A DNA stretch of 12,069 bases. Origin: BOG-938 sp048498155. Its GTDB lineage: Bacteria; Pseudomonadota; Alphaproteobacteria; Caulobacterales; Caulobacteraceae. Numbering within the stretch: the stretch's first letter is position 1; each line of letters begins with the position of its first letter. The notes under the pieces were generated by a model. The model was given only the letters and a program-made list of their open reading frames with translations, did no database searches and was not told the DNA's origin. The stretch lies in NCBI GenBank assembly GCA_048498155.1, contig JBEHYN010000058.1:1-12069 (forward strand), read 5' to 3'. Shown here piece by piece: positions 6,059 through 12,069 of the stretch. The position numbers and the translations under genes are program-made.

Positions 6059-8365
6059 CTACTCCGCCGCTTCGGCCTTGACGCACGGTTCGGTGCGCAC
6101 GTCGTGGGCGGCGAAGGTGGCCATGGTCAGGATCTGCGACACCGAGGCGGACAGCGGGCAGATCTGCACCGGCTTGGACAGGCCCAGGAGCACCGGCCCC
6201 AGCACCGTGGCGCCGCCGATCGCCTGCACCAGCTTGCTGGCGATGGAGGCCGAGTGGATGGCCGGCATGATCAGCACATTGGCCGGACCCGACAGGCGCA
6301 TGAACGGGTAGGCGCCGCGTAGTTCGGGCTCCAAGGCGATGTCCGGGGGCATCTCGCCCTCATATTCAAAGTCAACATCGTCGCGCGCATCCATCAAGGC
6401 GACAGCCTCGCGCACCTTGGCCGAGCGCTCGCCCAAGGGATTGCCGAAGGTGGAATAGGACAAGAAGGCGAGGCGAGGCGTATGGCCCAGACGCCGGACG
6501 GCCCGGGCGGCCTCCACGGCGATTTCCATCAGGTCGGGACCTTCCGGCATTTCGGTGACGTTGGTGTCGGCGATGAACAGGGTGCGGCCCTTGGCCATCA
6601 TCACCGACATGCCGAGAACCCGCCCGCCCGGGGTCGGATCGATCACGCGCAGGACTTCGACCAGGACCTGATCGAAGCTGCGCGTCACGCCGGTGACCAT
6701 GCCGTCGGCGTCGCCCATGGCCACCATGACCGATGCGAAGGCGTTGCGGTCCAAATAGATCAGGCGCTGCACGTCCCGCCGCAGGAAGCCCTGACGCTGC
6801 AGGCGCGCATAGAGAAAGTCGACGTAGTCGGAATTGCGGTCGCACATGCGCGCATTGACGATTTCCAGCTTGGCTTCGGCCTGATCGATGCCTGCGGCCG
6901 CCATGCGTGAAAGGACCAGATCTTCTCGTCCGCACAGCACGGCCTTGCCCAGGCCCTGGTTCTGGAAGGCGTAGGCGGCGCGTATGACGGCGGTTTCCTC
7001 GCCTTCGGCGAACACAATCCGCTTGGTGGGCTGGCCCTGCACGGCGCCCGACAGCTTCTGCTGAAAGCCGGCGGTGGGATCCAGCCGCGAGGCCAAGGCC
7101 GTGCGGTAGGCGTCCATGTCGGTGATCGGCTTGCGCGCCACCCCGGTGTCCATCGCCGCCTGGGCGATGAAGGGCGGCACATACCAGATCAGGCGCGGAT
7201 CGAACGGCGAGGGGATGATGTATTCCGGGCCGAACTTTAGATGGCGGCCGTGATAAGCAGCGGCGACCTCGTCGGGCACGTCCTCGCGGGCCAGTTGCGC
7301 CAGGGCTCGGGCTGCGGCGATTTTCATCTCGTGATTGACCCGCCGCGCGCGCACGTCCAGGGCGCCGCGGAAGATGTAGGGGAAGCCCAGGACGTTATTG
7401 ACCTGATTGGGATAATCCGAACGGCCGGTCGCGATGATGGCATCGCTGCGCATGGCCTGCACTTCTTCAGGCGTGATCTCCGGATCGGGATTGGCCATGG
7501 CGAAGATGATCGGATTGGGCGCCATGGTCTTGACCATTTCGGCGGTCAATGCGCCCTTGACCGACAGGCCGATGAACACGTCCGCGCCCTTGACGGCGTC
7601 GGCCAGGGTGCGGGCCTCGGTTTCCACCGCCAGGGCCGATTTCCACTGGTTCATGCTCGCGGTGCGGCCGCGATAAATCACCCCGGTATTGTCCACCGCG
7701 ATGCAGTTCTCCGCCTTTGCCCCCATGGCCTTAATCAGTTCCAGGGACGCCTGGCCTGCCGCGCCCGCGCCGCACAGCACCAGCTTGATGTCCGACAGCT
7801 TACGGCCGGTGATTTCGCAGGCGTTGATCAGGCCGGCGGCCGAGATGATGGCGGTGCCGTGCTGATCGTCGTGGAACACGGGGATGTCGAGCAGCTCCTG
7901 CAGCTCGGTCTCGATGCGGAAGCACTCGGGGCTCTTGATGTCCTCAAGATTGATGCCGCCGAAGGTGACCCCGATGTTCTTGACCACGGTGATCATCTCG
8001 TCGGGGTCCTGGGTGGTGACCTCGATATCCACCGAATCCACGTCGGCGAAGCGCTTGAACAGGACCGACTTGCCTTCCATCACCGGCTTGGACGCCAGGG
8101 CGCCCAGGTTGCCCATGCCCAGGATGGCGGTGCCGTTGGTGATCACGGCCACCAGATTGCCCTTGGACGTATAGTCGTAGGCAGCCTCGGGGTCCTCGGC
8201 GATGGCCCGCACGGGAACCGCCACCCCCGGCGAATAGGCCAAGGACAGGTCGCGTTGGGTCGCCATGGGCTTGGTCGCGACAATCGCGATCTTTCCAGGG
8301 GTGGGATATTTGTGGAACGCCAGCGCTTCCTCGTCGGTGAAGCTGCGTCTTTCGGAATCGTCCAT
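6059..8365 (-). CDS. maeB: NADP-dependent malic enzyme with C-terminal phosphotransacetylase-like domain
   Basis: MaeB converts malate to pyruvate and CO2 with reduction of NADP, giving NADPH and pyruvate from the C4 pool. The 768-aa length is typical of the fused form. The malic domain has catalytic Tyr44 in LAYSPGVAVP and Lys99 in EGKSVLFKRFADVD; metal ligands are in NLED (Glu141, Asp142) and HDDQHGTA (Asp167). The dinucleotide fold carries GAGAAG (199-204), followed by ANPDPEI (291-297) and TGRSDYPNQVNN (313-324). From about residue 445 the protein is a phosphate acetyl/butyryltransferase-like domain (RIVFAEGEE, then DTNVTEMP, SYSTFGNP), which in this family is usually regulatory (acetyl-CoA response) rather than catalytic. 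NADP rather than NAD use is assumed from the family. The start has a weak GAG upstream. It is transcribed alone, divergent from dapB and convergent with ampG. Confidence 0.95.
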   Translation of the reverse strand: MDDSERRSFTDEEALAFHKYPTPGKIAIVATKPMATQRDLSLAYSPGVAVPVRAIAEDPEAAYDYTSKGNLVAVITNGTAILGMGNLGALASKPVMEGKSVLFKRFADVDSVDIEVTTQDPDEMITVVKNIGVTFGGINLEDIKSPECFRIETELQELLDIPVFHDDQHGTAIISAAGLINACEITGRKLSDIKLVLCGAGAAGQASLELIKAMGAKAENCIAVDNTGVIYRGRTASMNQWKSALAVETEARTLADAVKGADVFIGLSVKGALTAEMVKTMAPNPIIFAMANPDPEITPEEVQAMRSDAIIATGRSDYPNQVNNVLGFPYIFRGALDVRARRVNHEMKIAAARALAQLAREDVPDEVAAAYHGRHLKFGPEYIIPSPFDPRLIWYVPPFIAQAAMDTGVARKPITDMDAYRTALASRLDPTAGFQQKLSGAVQGQPTKRIVFAEGEETAVIRAAYAFQNQGLGKAVLCGREDLVLSRMAAAGIDQAEAKLEIVNARMCDRNSDYVDFLYARLQRQGFLRRDVQRLIYLDRNAFASVMVAMGDADGMVTGVTRSFDQVLVEVLRVIDPTPGGRVLGMSVMMAKGRTLFIADTNVTEMPEGPDLMEIAVEAARAVRRLGHTPRLAFLSYSTFGNPLGERSAKVREAVALMDARDDVDFEYEGEMPPDIALEPELRGAYPFMRLSGPANVLIMPAIHSASIASKLVQAIGGATVLGPVLLGLSKPVQICPLSASVSQILTMATFAAHDVRTEPCVKAEAAE

Positions 8366-8477
8366 GGAACTCGCCGGGTCTCTAGAAAACGGGCCACAAC
8401 CTAACCATGCGTGCGGTGCGTCACAACCATATCCGAGGGCTAATTTGCCGCCGCCTCACCTGCGGGCTCTCGCGCCG

Positions 8478-8510
8478 CCGGTTGACCTGACCGGTTGGCG
8501 AGGTCTAGCC
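8478..8510 (+). promoter_or_regulatory. Candidate dapB promoter with a direct repeat
   Basis: TTGACC (8482-8487) and CTAGCC (8505-8510), 17 bases apart, are a plausible housekeeping promoter pair for an alphaproteobacterium, though the -10 match is partial. The -35 overlaps a 7-bp direct repeat CCGGTTG (8478-8484 and 8491-8497), which could be an operator. The remainder of the 175-bp gap between maeB and dapB shows no other clear site. Confidence 0.3.
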
Positions 8511-8540
8511 AGGACATTGAACAGACGAAGGCGGTGAGCT

Positions 8541-9332
8541 GTGGCGGATTCCAGCATCAAGATCGGCGTGGCGGGGGCCCTCGGGCGAATGGGCCGGGAG
8601 GTTGCGGCCCATACGGCGGCGCGGCCGGGTCTGGAGCTTACGGCCCTGTTCGACCGGCCGGGGACCGAGGGCCAGATTGTTTCGGGCGTGGCTTTGAGCG
8701 ATCAAGCTGCGGCCATCGCCACATGCGATGTGATTGTCGACTTCACCATCGGCGCGGCTTCCGCTGAGCTTGCGCGCAGCTGCGCCGCCCGCGGGGGGCC
8801 GTCCCTGGTGATCGGCTCCACGGCCTTTTCCGAGGCGGATCAGGCGGTCGTGGCGTCCGCCGCCCAGCGCATCGCCATCGTCAAGTCCGGCAATTTTTCC
8901 TTGGGCGTCAATGTCATGCTGGCCCTGGTGGCCCAGGCCGCGCGCGCCCTCAACGCCCAAGACTACGACATCGAGGTGTTCGAGGCCCATCACCGGCGCA
9001 AGGTCGATGCGCCCTCGGGCACGGCTCTGATGCTGGGCGAGGCGGCCGCCAAGGGGCGCGGCGGCGACCTCAAGACATTGCAGGTGCGGGCGCGCGACGG
9101 CCTCACCGGGCCACGCGAAGCCGGGGCCATCGGCTTTTCCGTGGCGCGGGGCGGCGGAATCGTGGGCGAGCATCAGGTGATGTTCGCCGCCGAGGAGGAA
9201 ATTTTCACCCTGTCCCACTCCGCCCGCGACCGCAGCATCTTCGCTAGAGGCGCGGTGGAAGCCGCCGCCTGGATAGGCGGACGTCCGCCGGGGCTCTACG
9301 ATATGCAGGACGTGCTGGGGATGAAGGGCTAA
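8541..9332 (+). CDS. dapB: 4-hydroxy-tetrahydrodipicolinate reductase
   Basis: DapB reduces 4-hydroxy-tetrahydrodipicolinate to tetrahydrodipicolinate with NAD(P)H in the cytoplasm, the step leading to meso-diaminopimelate for peptidoglycan and to lysine. The 263-aa length is normal (E. coli 273). The N-terminal Rossmann fold has GALGRMG (12-18) and VIVDFT (64-69). The catalytic domain has SGNFSLGVN (116-124), EAHHRRKVDAPSGTA (148-162) with His150, His151 and Lys154, and a late GEHQV (209-213). The usual G-T-T-G motif reads GSTAF here. The start is GTG, supported by GAAGG (8527-8531) and GGTGAG (8533-8538) just upstream and by the correct N-terminal length. It ends in a 4-base tail-to-tail overlap with dut. 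Confidence 0.95.
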   Translation: MADSSIKIGVAGALGRMGREVAAHTAARPGLELTALFDRPGTEGQIVSGVALSDQAAAIATCDVIVDFTIGAASAELARSCAARGGPSLVIGSTAFSEADQAVVASAAQRIAIVKSGNFSLGVNVMLALVAQAARALNAQDYDIEVFEAHHRRKVDAPSGTALMLGEAAAKGRGGDLKTLQVRARDGLTGPREAGAIGFSVARGGGIVGEHQVMFAAEEEIFTLSHSARDRSIFARGAVEAAAWIGGRPPGLYDMQDVLGMKG

Positions 9333-9781
9333 CGGCCCGTTGACCCGAACCCGCCCGCGCCGCGCGTGGTCTCGTCCAGCCTGTCGGTTTCCAGCCAGGC
9401 GGCTTGAGCCACCGGCGCCACAATCATCTGGGCGATGCGTTCGCCTCGGCGGATGACGAAATCCTCCTCGCCCAGATTGATCAGGATCACCTTCACCTCG
9501 CCGCGATAATCCGCGTCGATGGTGCCGGGGGTGTTCAGGCACGTTACGCCATTCTTGGCGGCCAGGCCCGAGCGGGGCCTGATCTGCACCTCGAACCCCA
9601 GGGGAATGGCCATGCACAGACCCGTGGGGGCCAGGACGCGGGCGCCGGGACGCAGGGTCAGGGGCTCATCCTCAGGAACAGCGGCGCGCAGATCCATGCC
9701 CGCCGAACCGGGCGTCTCATAGGCCGGAAGGGGCAGGCCCTCGGCGTGGGGCAGGCGGACGACGGCGATCTGAGGGGTCAT
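9329..9781 (-). CDS. dut: Deoxyuridine 5'-triphosphate nucleotidohydrolase (dUTPase)
   Basis: Dut hydrolyses dUTP to dUMP and pyrophosphate, keeping uracil out of DNA and feeding dTMP synthesis. All five trimeric dUTPase motifs are present in order: PGSAGMDLRA (24-33), PRSGLAAKNGV (69-79), NTPGTIDADYRGE (83-95) with catalytic Asp89, RGERIAQMIV (112-121) and the C-terminal P-loop-like RGAGGFGSTGR (140-150) with the base-stacking Phe145. I chose ATG 9781, giving 150 aa, the normal size; it has AGGA about 7 bases upstream. The same frame is open for 59 more codons to 9958, but that extension has no dUTPase character. It lies 200 bp downstream of coaBC in the same direction; coaBC-dut is a conserved neighbourhood, also seen in E. 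coli as dfp-dut. Confidence 0.95.
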   Translation of the reverse strand: MTPQIAVVRLPHAEGLPLPAYETPGSAGMDLRAAVPEDEPLTLRPGARVLAPTGLCMAIPLGFEVQIRPRSGLAAKNGVTCLNTPGTIDADYRGEVKVILINLGEEDFVIRRGERIAQMIVAPVAQAAWLETDRLDETTRGAGGFGSTGR

Positions 9782-9805
9782 GGCGGGTCCTGGGCTTTCG
9801 TGGAC

Positions 9806-9823
9806 CAGCATCTTCTGATGCTG
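9806..9823 (-). promoter_or_regulatory. Hairpin in the dut leader
   Basis: CAGCATC (9806-9812) and GATGCTG (9817-9823) are perfect 7-bp complements around a 4-base loop; on the minus strand the loop is AGAA. It sits 24 bases before the dut start, in the 200-bp stretch (9782-9981) between coaBC and dut. That stretch also has a 7-bp stem at the coaBC stop, TAAGGCC (9964-9970) with GGCCTTA (9978-9984), without a T-run. No clear promoter is seen. The hairpin could shield the mRNA or help separate dut expression from coaBC. Confidence 0.35.
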
Positions 9824-9981
9824 AATCGGCCTGAATGTCTTGGTGAGAGTGGAGCTTTGCGGGACGGTCTGGTCAAGGACCGCCTCTGGCGGCCGCATCG
9901 CGGCGGCGCTGCGCACCGTCCTTGAGCAGATCGACCCACAAAGCAAAGATGCATCCAAGACCTTAAGGCCAAGCCCAGGCC

Positions 9982-11196
9982 TTATTGGCTCAGCGCATCG
10001 CCGATTTTCCCCGCCAGCCGCTCAGCCACGTCGACTTTGGACGCCCTGGGCCACGCCTCGACGCCTTCGGCGGTCAGCAGCATCACCGCGTTCTCGTCCC
10101 CGCCCATCACGCCGGCCTGGCTTACGTCGTTGGCCACGATCCAGTCGCAGCCCTTGCGCGCCAACTTGGCCTGGGCGTTGACCTGCACATCGTTGGTCTC
10201 GGCGGCGAAGCCGATCACCAGCTTGGGACGCGAGGGGCCAAGTTTGGACAGGGTCGCCAGAATGTCGGGGGTCTCGGTTAGGGTCAGGGATGGCGTCCCT
10301 TGGCCCTTTTTCAGCTTGGCGCCCTGGGCCTGGACCGGTTTCCAGTCGGCTACGGCGGCGACCAGCACGGCCACATCGGCGGGCAAGGCGGCTTGGCAAG
10401 CGGCCAGCATCTGGTCGGCGGTCTCCACGTCCACGCGCGTAACCCCAGGCGGGGCGGGCAAGGCCGTTGGGCCGGACACCAAGGTGACGTCGGCGCCCAG
10501 CCGCGCCAGGGCGGCGGCGATGGCGTAGCCCTGCTTGCCGCTGGAACGATTGGTCAGCATTCGCACCGGGTCGATGGGCTCAAGCGTCGGACCGGCCGTG
10601 ACCAGGGCGCGCTTTCCCTGAAGCGGGCGGGCCGCAGGGCCCGCGAGGGCGGCGCGGATGGCCTCGAAGATCGCCAAAGGCTCCGCTAAGCGGCCCGGCC
10701 CGAACTCGCCGCAGGCCATGGCGCCCTCGTCCGGCCCCACCAGCAGCACGCCGCGCGCCCTCAGTATGGCCAGATTGGCTCGGGTCGCGGGGTGCAGCCA
10801 CATGCGCACATTCATGGCCGGCGCCATCAGCACCGGCTTGTCGGTGGCCAGCAAGGTGGTGGAGGCCAGATCATCGGCCAGGCCGGCGGCGGCCTTGGCC
10901 ATCAGGTCGGCGGTGGCGGGCGCCACGACCACCAGATCGGCCGAACGCGACAGCTCGATATGGCCCATCTCGGACTCGTCGGTCAGGGCAAACAGGTCCT
11001 GATAGACCTTGTCCTCGCACAGGGCGCCAAGGGACAGGGGCGTGACGAAGTGCGAGCCCGCCCGGGTCAGGATCGGGCGCACGGCGATATCGGCCTTGCG
11101 CAACAGGCGCGCGAGCTCCAGCGCCTTATAAGCCGCCACCCCGCCGCCCACGATCAGAAGCACCCTATGGCCGGACACGCTTTTTTCCCGTTCCAT
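9982..11196 (-). CDS. coaBC: Bifunctional phosphopantothenoylcysteine decarboxylase / phosphopantothenate-cysteine ligase
   Basis: CoaBC makes 4'-phosphopantetheine in coenzyme A synthesis: CoaB joins cysteine to phosphopantothenate using CTP, and CoaC decarboxylates the product with FMN. The 404-aa length is standard. The CoaC half shows GGGVAAYKALEL (17-28), His79 in MGHIELSRSAD, PAMNVRMW (126-133) with Asn129, and ACGEFGPGRLAEP (161-173) with Cys162. The CoaB half begins near 190 and shows GPTLEPIDPVRMLTNRSSGK (202-221) with Asn216, AAVADWKP (280-287) and KLKK (294-297). ATG 11196 has a weak ribosome binding site; GTG at 11178 (residue 7, before SGHRVLLIVGGG) is a real alternative and gives an N-terminus closer to other family members. 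An SOS box lies 50 bp upstream. Confidence 0.95.
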   Translation of the reverse strand: MEREKSVSGHRVLLIVGGGVAAYKALELARLLRKADIAVRPILTRAGSHFVTPLSLGALCEDKVYQDLFALTDESEMGHIELSRSADLVVVAPATADLMAKAAAGLADDLASTTLLATDKPVLMAPAMNVRMWLHPATRANLAILRARGVLLVGPDEGAMACGEFGPGRLAEPLAIFEAIRAALAGPAARPLQGKRALVTAGPTLEPIDPVRMLTNRSSGKQGYAIAAALARLGADVTLVSGPTALPAPPGVTRVDVETADQMLAACQAALPADVAVLVAAVADWKPVQAQGAKLKKGQGTPSLTLTETPDILATLSKLGPSRPKLVIGFAAETNDVQVNAQAKLARKGCDWIVANDVSQAGVMGGDENAVMLLTAEGVEAWPRASKVDVAERLAGKIGDALSQ

Positions 11197-11245
11197 TCGT
11201 CGGGAGTCATAGCCGTTCGCCCCCTCTAGACAAACGCCCCATTTT

Positions 11246-11270
11246 GTTCTTTATTTGTTCCAACGTGTTC
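11246..11270. promoter_or_regulatory. SOS (LexA) box, GTTC-N7-GTTC, plus a third GTTC
   Basis: GTTC (11246-11249), seven bases TTTATTT and GTTC (11257-11260) match the alphaproteobacterial LexA consensus GTTC-N7-GTTC exactly. A third GTTC (11267-11270) follows after 6 bases. The site is in the divergent region and is exactly 50 bp from both the coaBC start (11196) and the lipoprotein start (11310), so either or both genes could be controlled. An AT-rich core in an otherwise GC-rich genome supports it being a real regulatory site. LexA binding is inferred from the consensus. Confidence 0.7.
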
Positions 11271-11309
11271 CAGCCGGTTGCGGCGACCGCAGGTAGAGGG
11301 ATTGGGCTG

Positions 11310-11945
11310 ATGTCTTTGCGTGCTTGGGCCGGGCGGCCCGTCAGTTTTACGTTAGGCGCGGCGGCGGTGATCGCCCTGGCGCTCGCGTCGTGCGATGGTG
11401 CGCCGTCAGCGAACCCCGCGCGCAGCCACGCCGGCAATGAGGGCGGTTCGGGTCCCGGCGGAGCCTATGAGCAGGGCGCGGTCCAGCCAGCCTCCTATGG
11501 ATCGTCGCCTCGCGCCGATACGGGCGGCGGCTACGACGCCAAGGCGGATCTGGATGCGGACGCACCGCGCTATCACGGCAAGCCCATCTGGGCGGCCAAT
11601 CGCAACCATTCCAGCCAGGACAACGCTGACTATCAGTTCAAGAAGAACGGCGCGGACCTGGGCGCTTCCAGCGAGGACGACTTCATCGCCAAGGCGCACG
11701 ATTTCGTCGATCATCCGCCCAAGGGCGCGCAAACCCTCAAGCGATCCAACGGCGACACCCTGGTGTATGACGCTAAGTCGAATGTGTTCGCGGTCGTCGC
11801 CAAGGACGGCGCCCCGCGCACCCTGTTCAAACCCCGCGACGGCGCGGCCTATTGGGATCAACAGAAAGCCGACCTCGATAAGCCCTACTCCAGCCGCCGC
11901 GCAACTGTCTCGCGCAAGGCGTCGGGCGGGGGTGATAACGGATAG
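11310..11945 (+). CDS. Small lipoprotein with a toxin-like (BECR-type nuclease-like) C-terminal domain
   Basis: The 211-aa product has a basic N-terminus, a hydrophobic stretch (11-26) and a lipobox LASC (25-28), so Cys28 should be lipidated; Asp29 at +2 would favour inner-membrane retention by the E. coli rule. A low-complexity Gly/Ser/Ala linker (30-85) follows. Residues 88-186 look like the C-terminal domain of polymorphic and contact-dependent-inhibition toxins of the barnase/EndoU/colicin E5-D/RelE (BECR) type: a His-rich start (NHSSQDNADYQFKKNG), AKAHDFV with His130, HPPKG, RSNGDTLVYD (145-154), NVFAVV, DGAPRTLFKP (166-175) and YWDQQ (181-185). Candidate active residues are His100, His130, Arg145, Arg170, Thr171 and Lys174. 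ATG 11310, with AGGTAGAGGG just upstream, gives a proper signal peptide; the frame is open 22 codons further but those codons cover the SOS box. No immunity gene is visible downstream. Nuclease activity is inferred. Confidence 0.75.
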   Translation: MSLRAWAGRPVSFTLGAAAVIALALASCDGAPSANPARSHAGNEGGSGPGGAYEQGAVQPASYGSSPRADTGGGYDAKADLDADAPRYHGKPIWAANRNHSSQDNADYQFKKNGADLGASSEDDFIAKAHDFVDHPPKGAQTLKRSNGDTLVYDAKSNVFAVVAKDGAPRTLFKPRDGAAYWDQQKADLDKPYSSRRATVSRKASGGGDNG

Positions 11946-11971
11946 GGCGGGTTGAATCCTTTAGAACACTT

Positions 11972-11994
11972 GCTCCCACGCTGGCGGGAGCTTT
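11972..11994 (+). terminator. Weak intrinsic terminator after the toxin-like lipoprotein gene
   Basis: GCTCCC (11972-11977) and GGGAGC (11986-11991) form a 6-bp stem with an 8-base loop, followed by TTT. It lies 26 bases after the stop codon. The stem is GC-rich and well placed, but the T-run is only three bases. Confidence 0.45.
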
Positions 11995-12042
11995 GCGATA
12001 GTCGCTGCCCGACGCCCTGGTCTTGATGGATATGGGCCTGGT

Positions 12043-12069
12043 GTGACGCTTAGGGCGGGCGTCTGGCTG
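12043..12069 (+). CDS. Possible start of a next gene, cut by the right edge
   Basis: GTG at 12043 opens a frame reading MTLRAGVWL to the window end. There is no good ribosome binding site. The opening vaguely recalls small alphaproteobacterial proteins of the DUF1491 type, but nine residues are too few to name anything. Confidence 0.15.

Noticed and set aside
7241..8404. 387-codon open frame antisense to maeB
   Set aside because: It mirrors maeB in a high-GC genome; the His/Gly/Asp-rich translation is typical of a shadow frame.
9782..9958. 59-residue N-terminal extension of dUTPase
   Set aside because: The 150-aa form from 9781 is the normal family length and has its own ribosome binding site; the extension does not resemble any dUTPase segment.
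1..12069. tRNA, rRNA, CRISPR array or prophage genes
   Set aside because: No cloverleaf, rRNA core sequence, spaced short repeats or phage structural proteins were seen on either strand.

Overview
The window looks like a chromosomal segment of a high-GC alphaproteobacterium, most likely of the Caulobacteraceae (Caulobacter or Phenylobacterium type). The grounds are strong GC bias in the coding regions, the family content (short PBP1A, soluble hybrid kinase, MaeB-type malic enzyme, coaBC next to dut), GANTC sites of the CcrM type in intergenic repeats, and a perfect alphaproteobacterial SOS box of the form GTTC-N7-GTTC. The genus is inferred, not proven.

Layout, left to right. Bases 1-97 are the end of an insertion sequence: the first 11 codons of an IS1182-type transposase run off the left edge on the minus strand. 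A short, visibly lower-GC gene follows (162-410, +); it encodes an 82-aa protein of unknown function with a PepSY- or immunity-like look. Then come a class A penicillin-binding protein (453-2501, -) and, divergent from it, a soluble hybrid histidine kinase with one degenerate and one intact receiver (2632-4362, +). Two tandem long palindromic elements (4359-4525) fill the gap to an AmpG-type muropeptide permease (4540-5895, +). A pair of inverted, purine/pyrimidine-rich hairpins separates it from the convergent malic enzyme gene maeB (6059-8365, -). dapB (8541-9332, +) is divergent from maeB and overlaps the end of dut (9329-9781, -) by 4 bases. coaBC (9982-11196, -) lies upstream of dut in the same direction. 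On the far right a divergent gene (11310-11945, +) encodes a small lipoprotein whose C-terminal half resembles the nuclease-type tips of polymorphic or contact-dependent-inhibition toxins. The last 124 bases hold a weak terminator and perhaps the first codons of another gene.

Functionally most of the window is housekeeping: peptidoglycan synthesis and recycling (PBP, AmpG), the diaminopimelate/lysine branch that feeds peptidoglycan (DapB), coenzyme A synthesis (CoaBC), nucleotide-pool sanitation (Dut) and C4 metabolism (MaeB). The parts that stand out are (1) the SOS box centred exactly between coaBC-dut and the toxin-like lipoprotein, (2) the tandem palindromic elements, whose arms differ between copies by compensatory changes and one of which supplies the stop codon of the kinase gene, and (3) the IS plus low-GC gene at the left edge.
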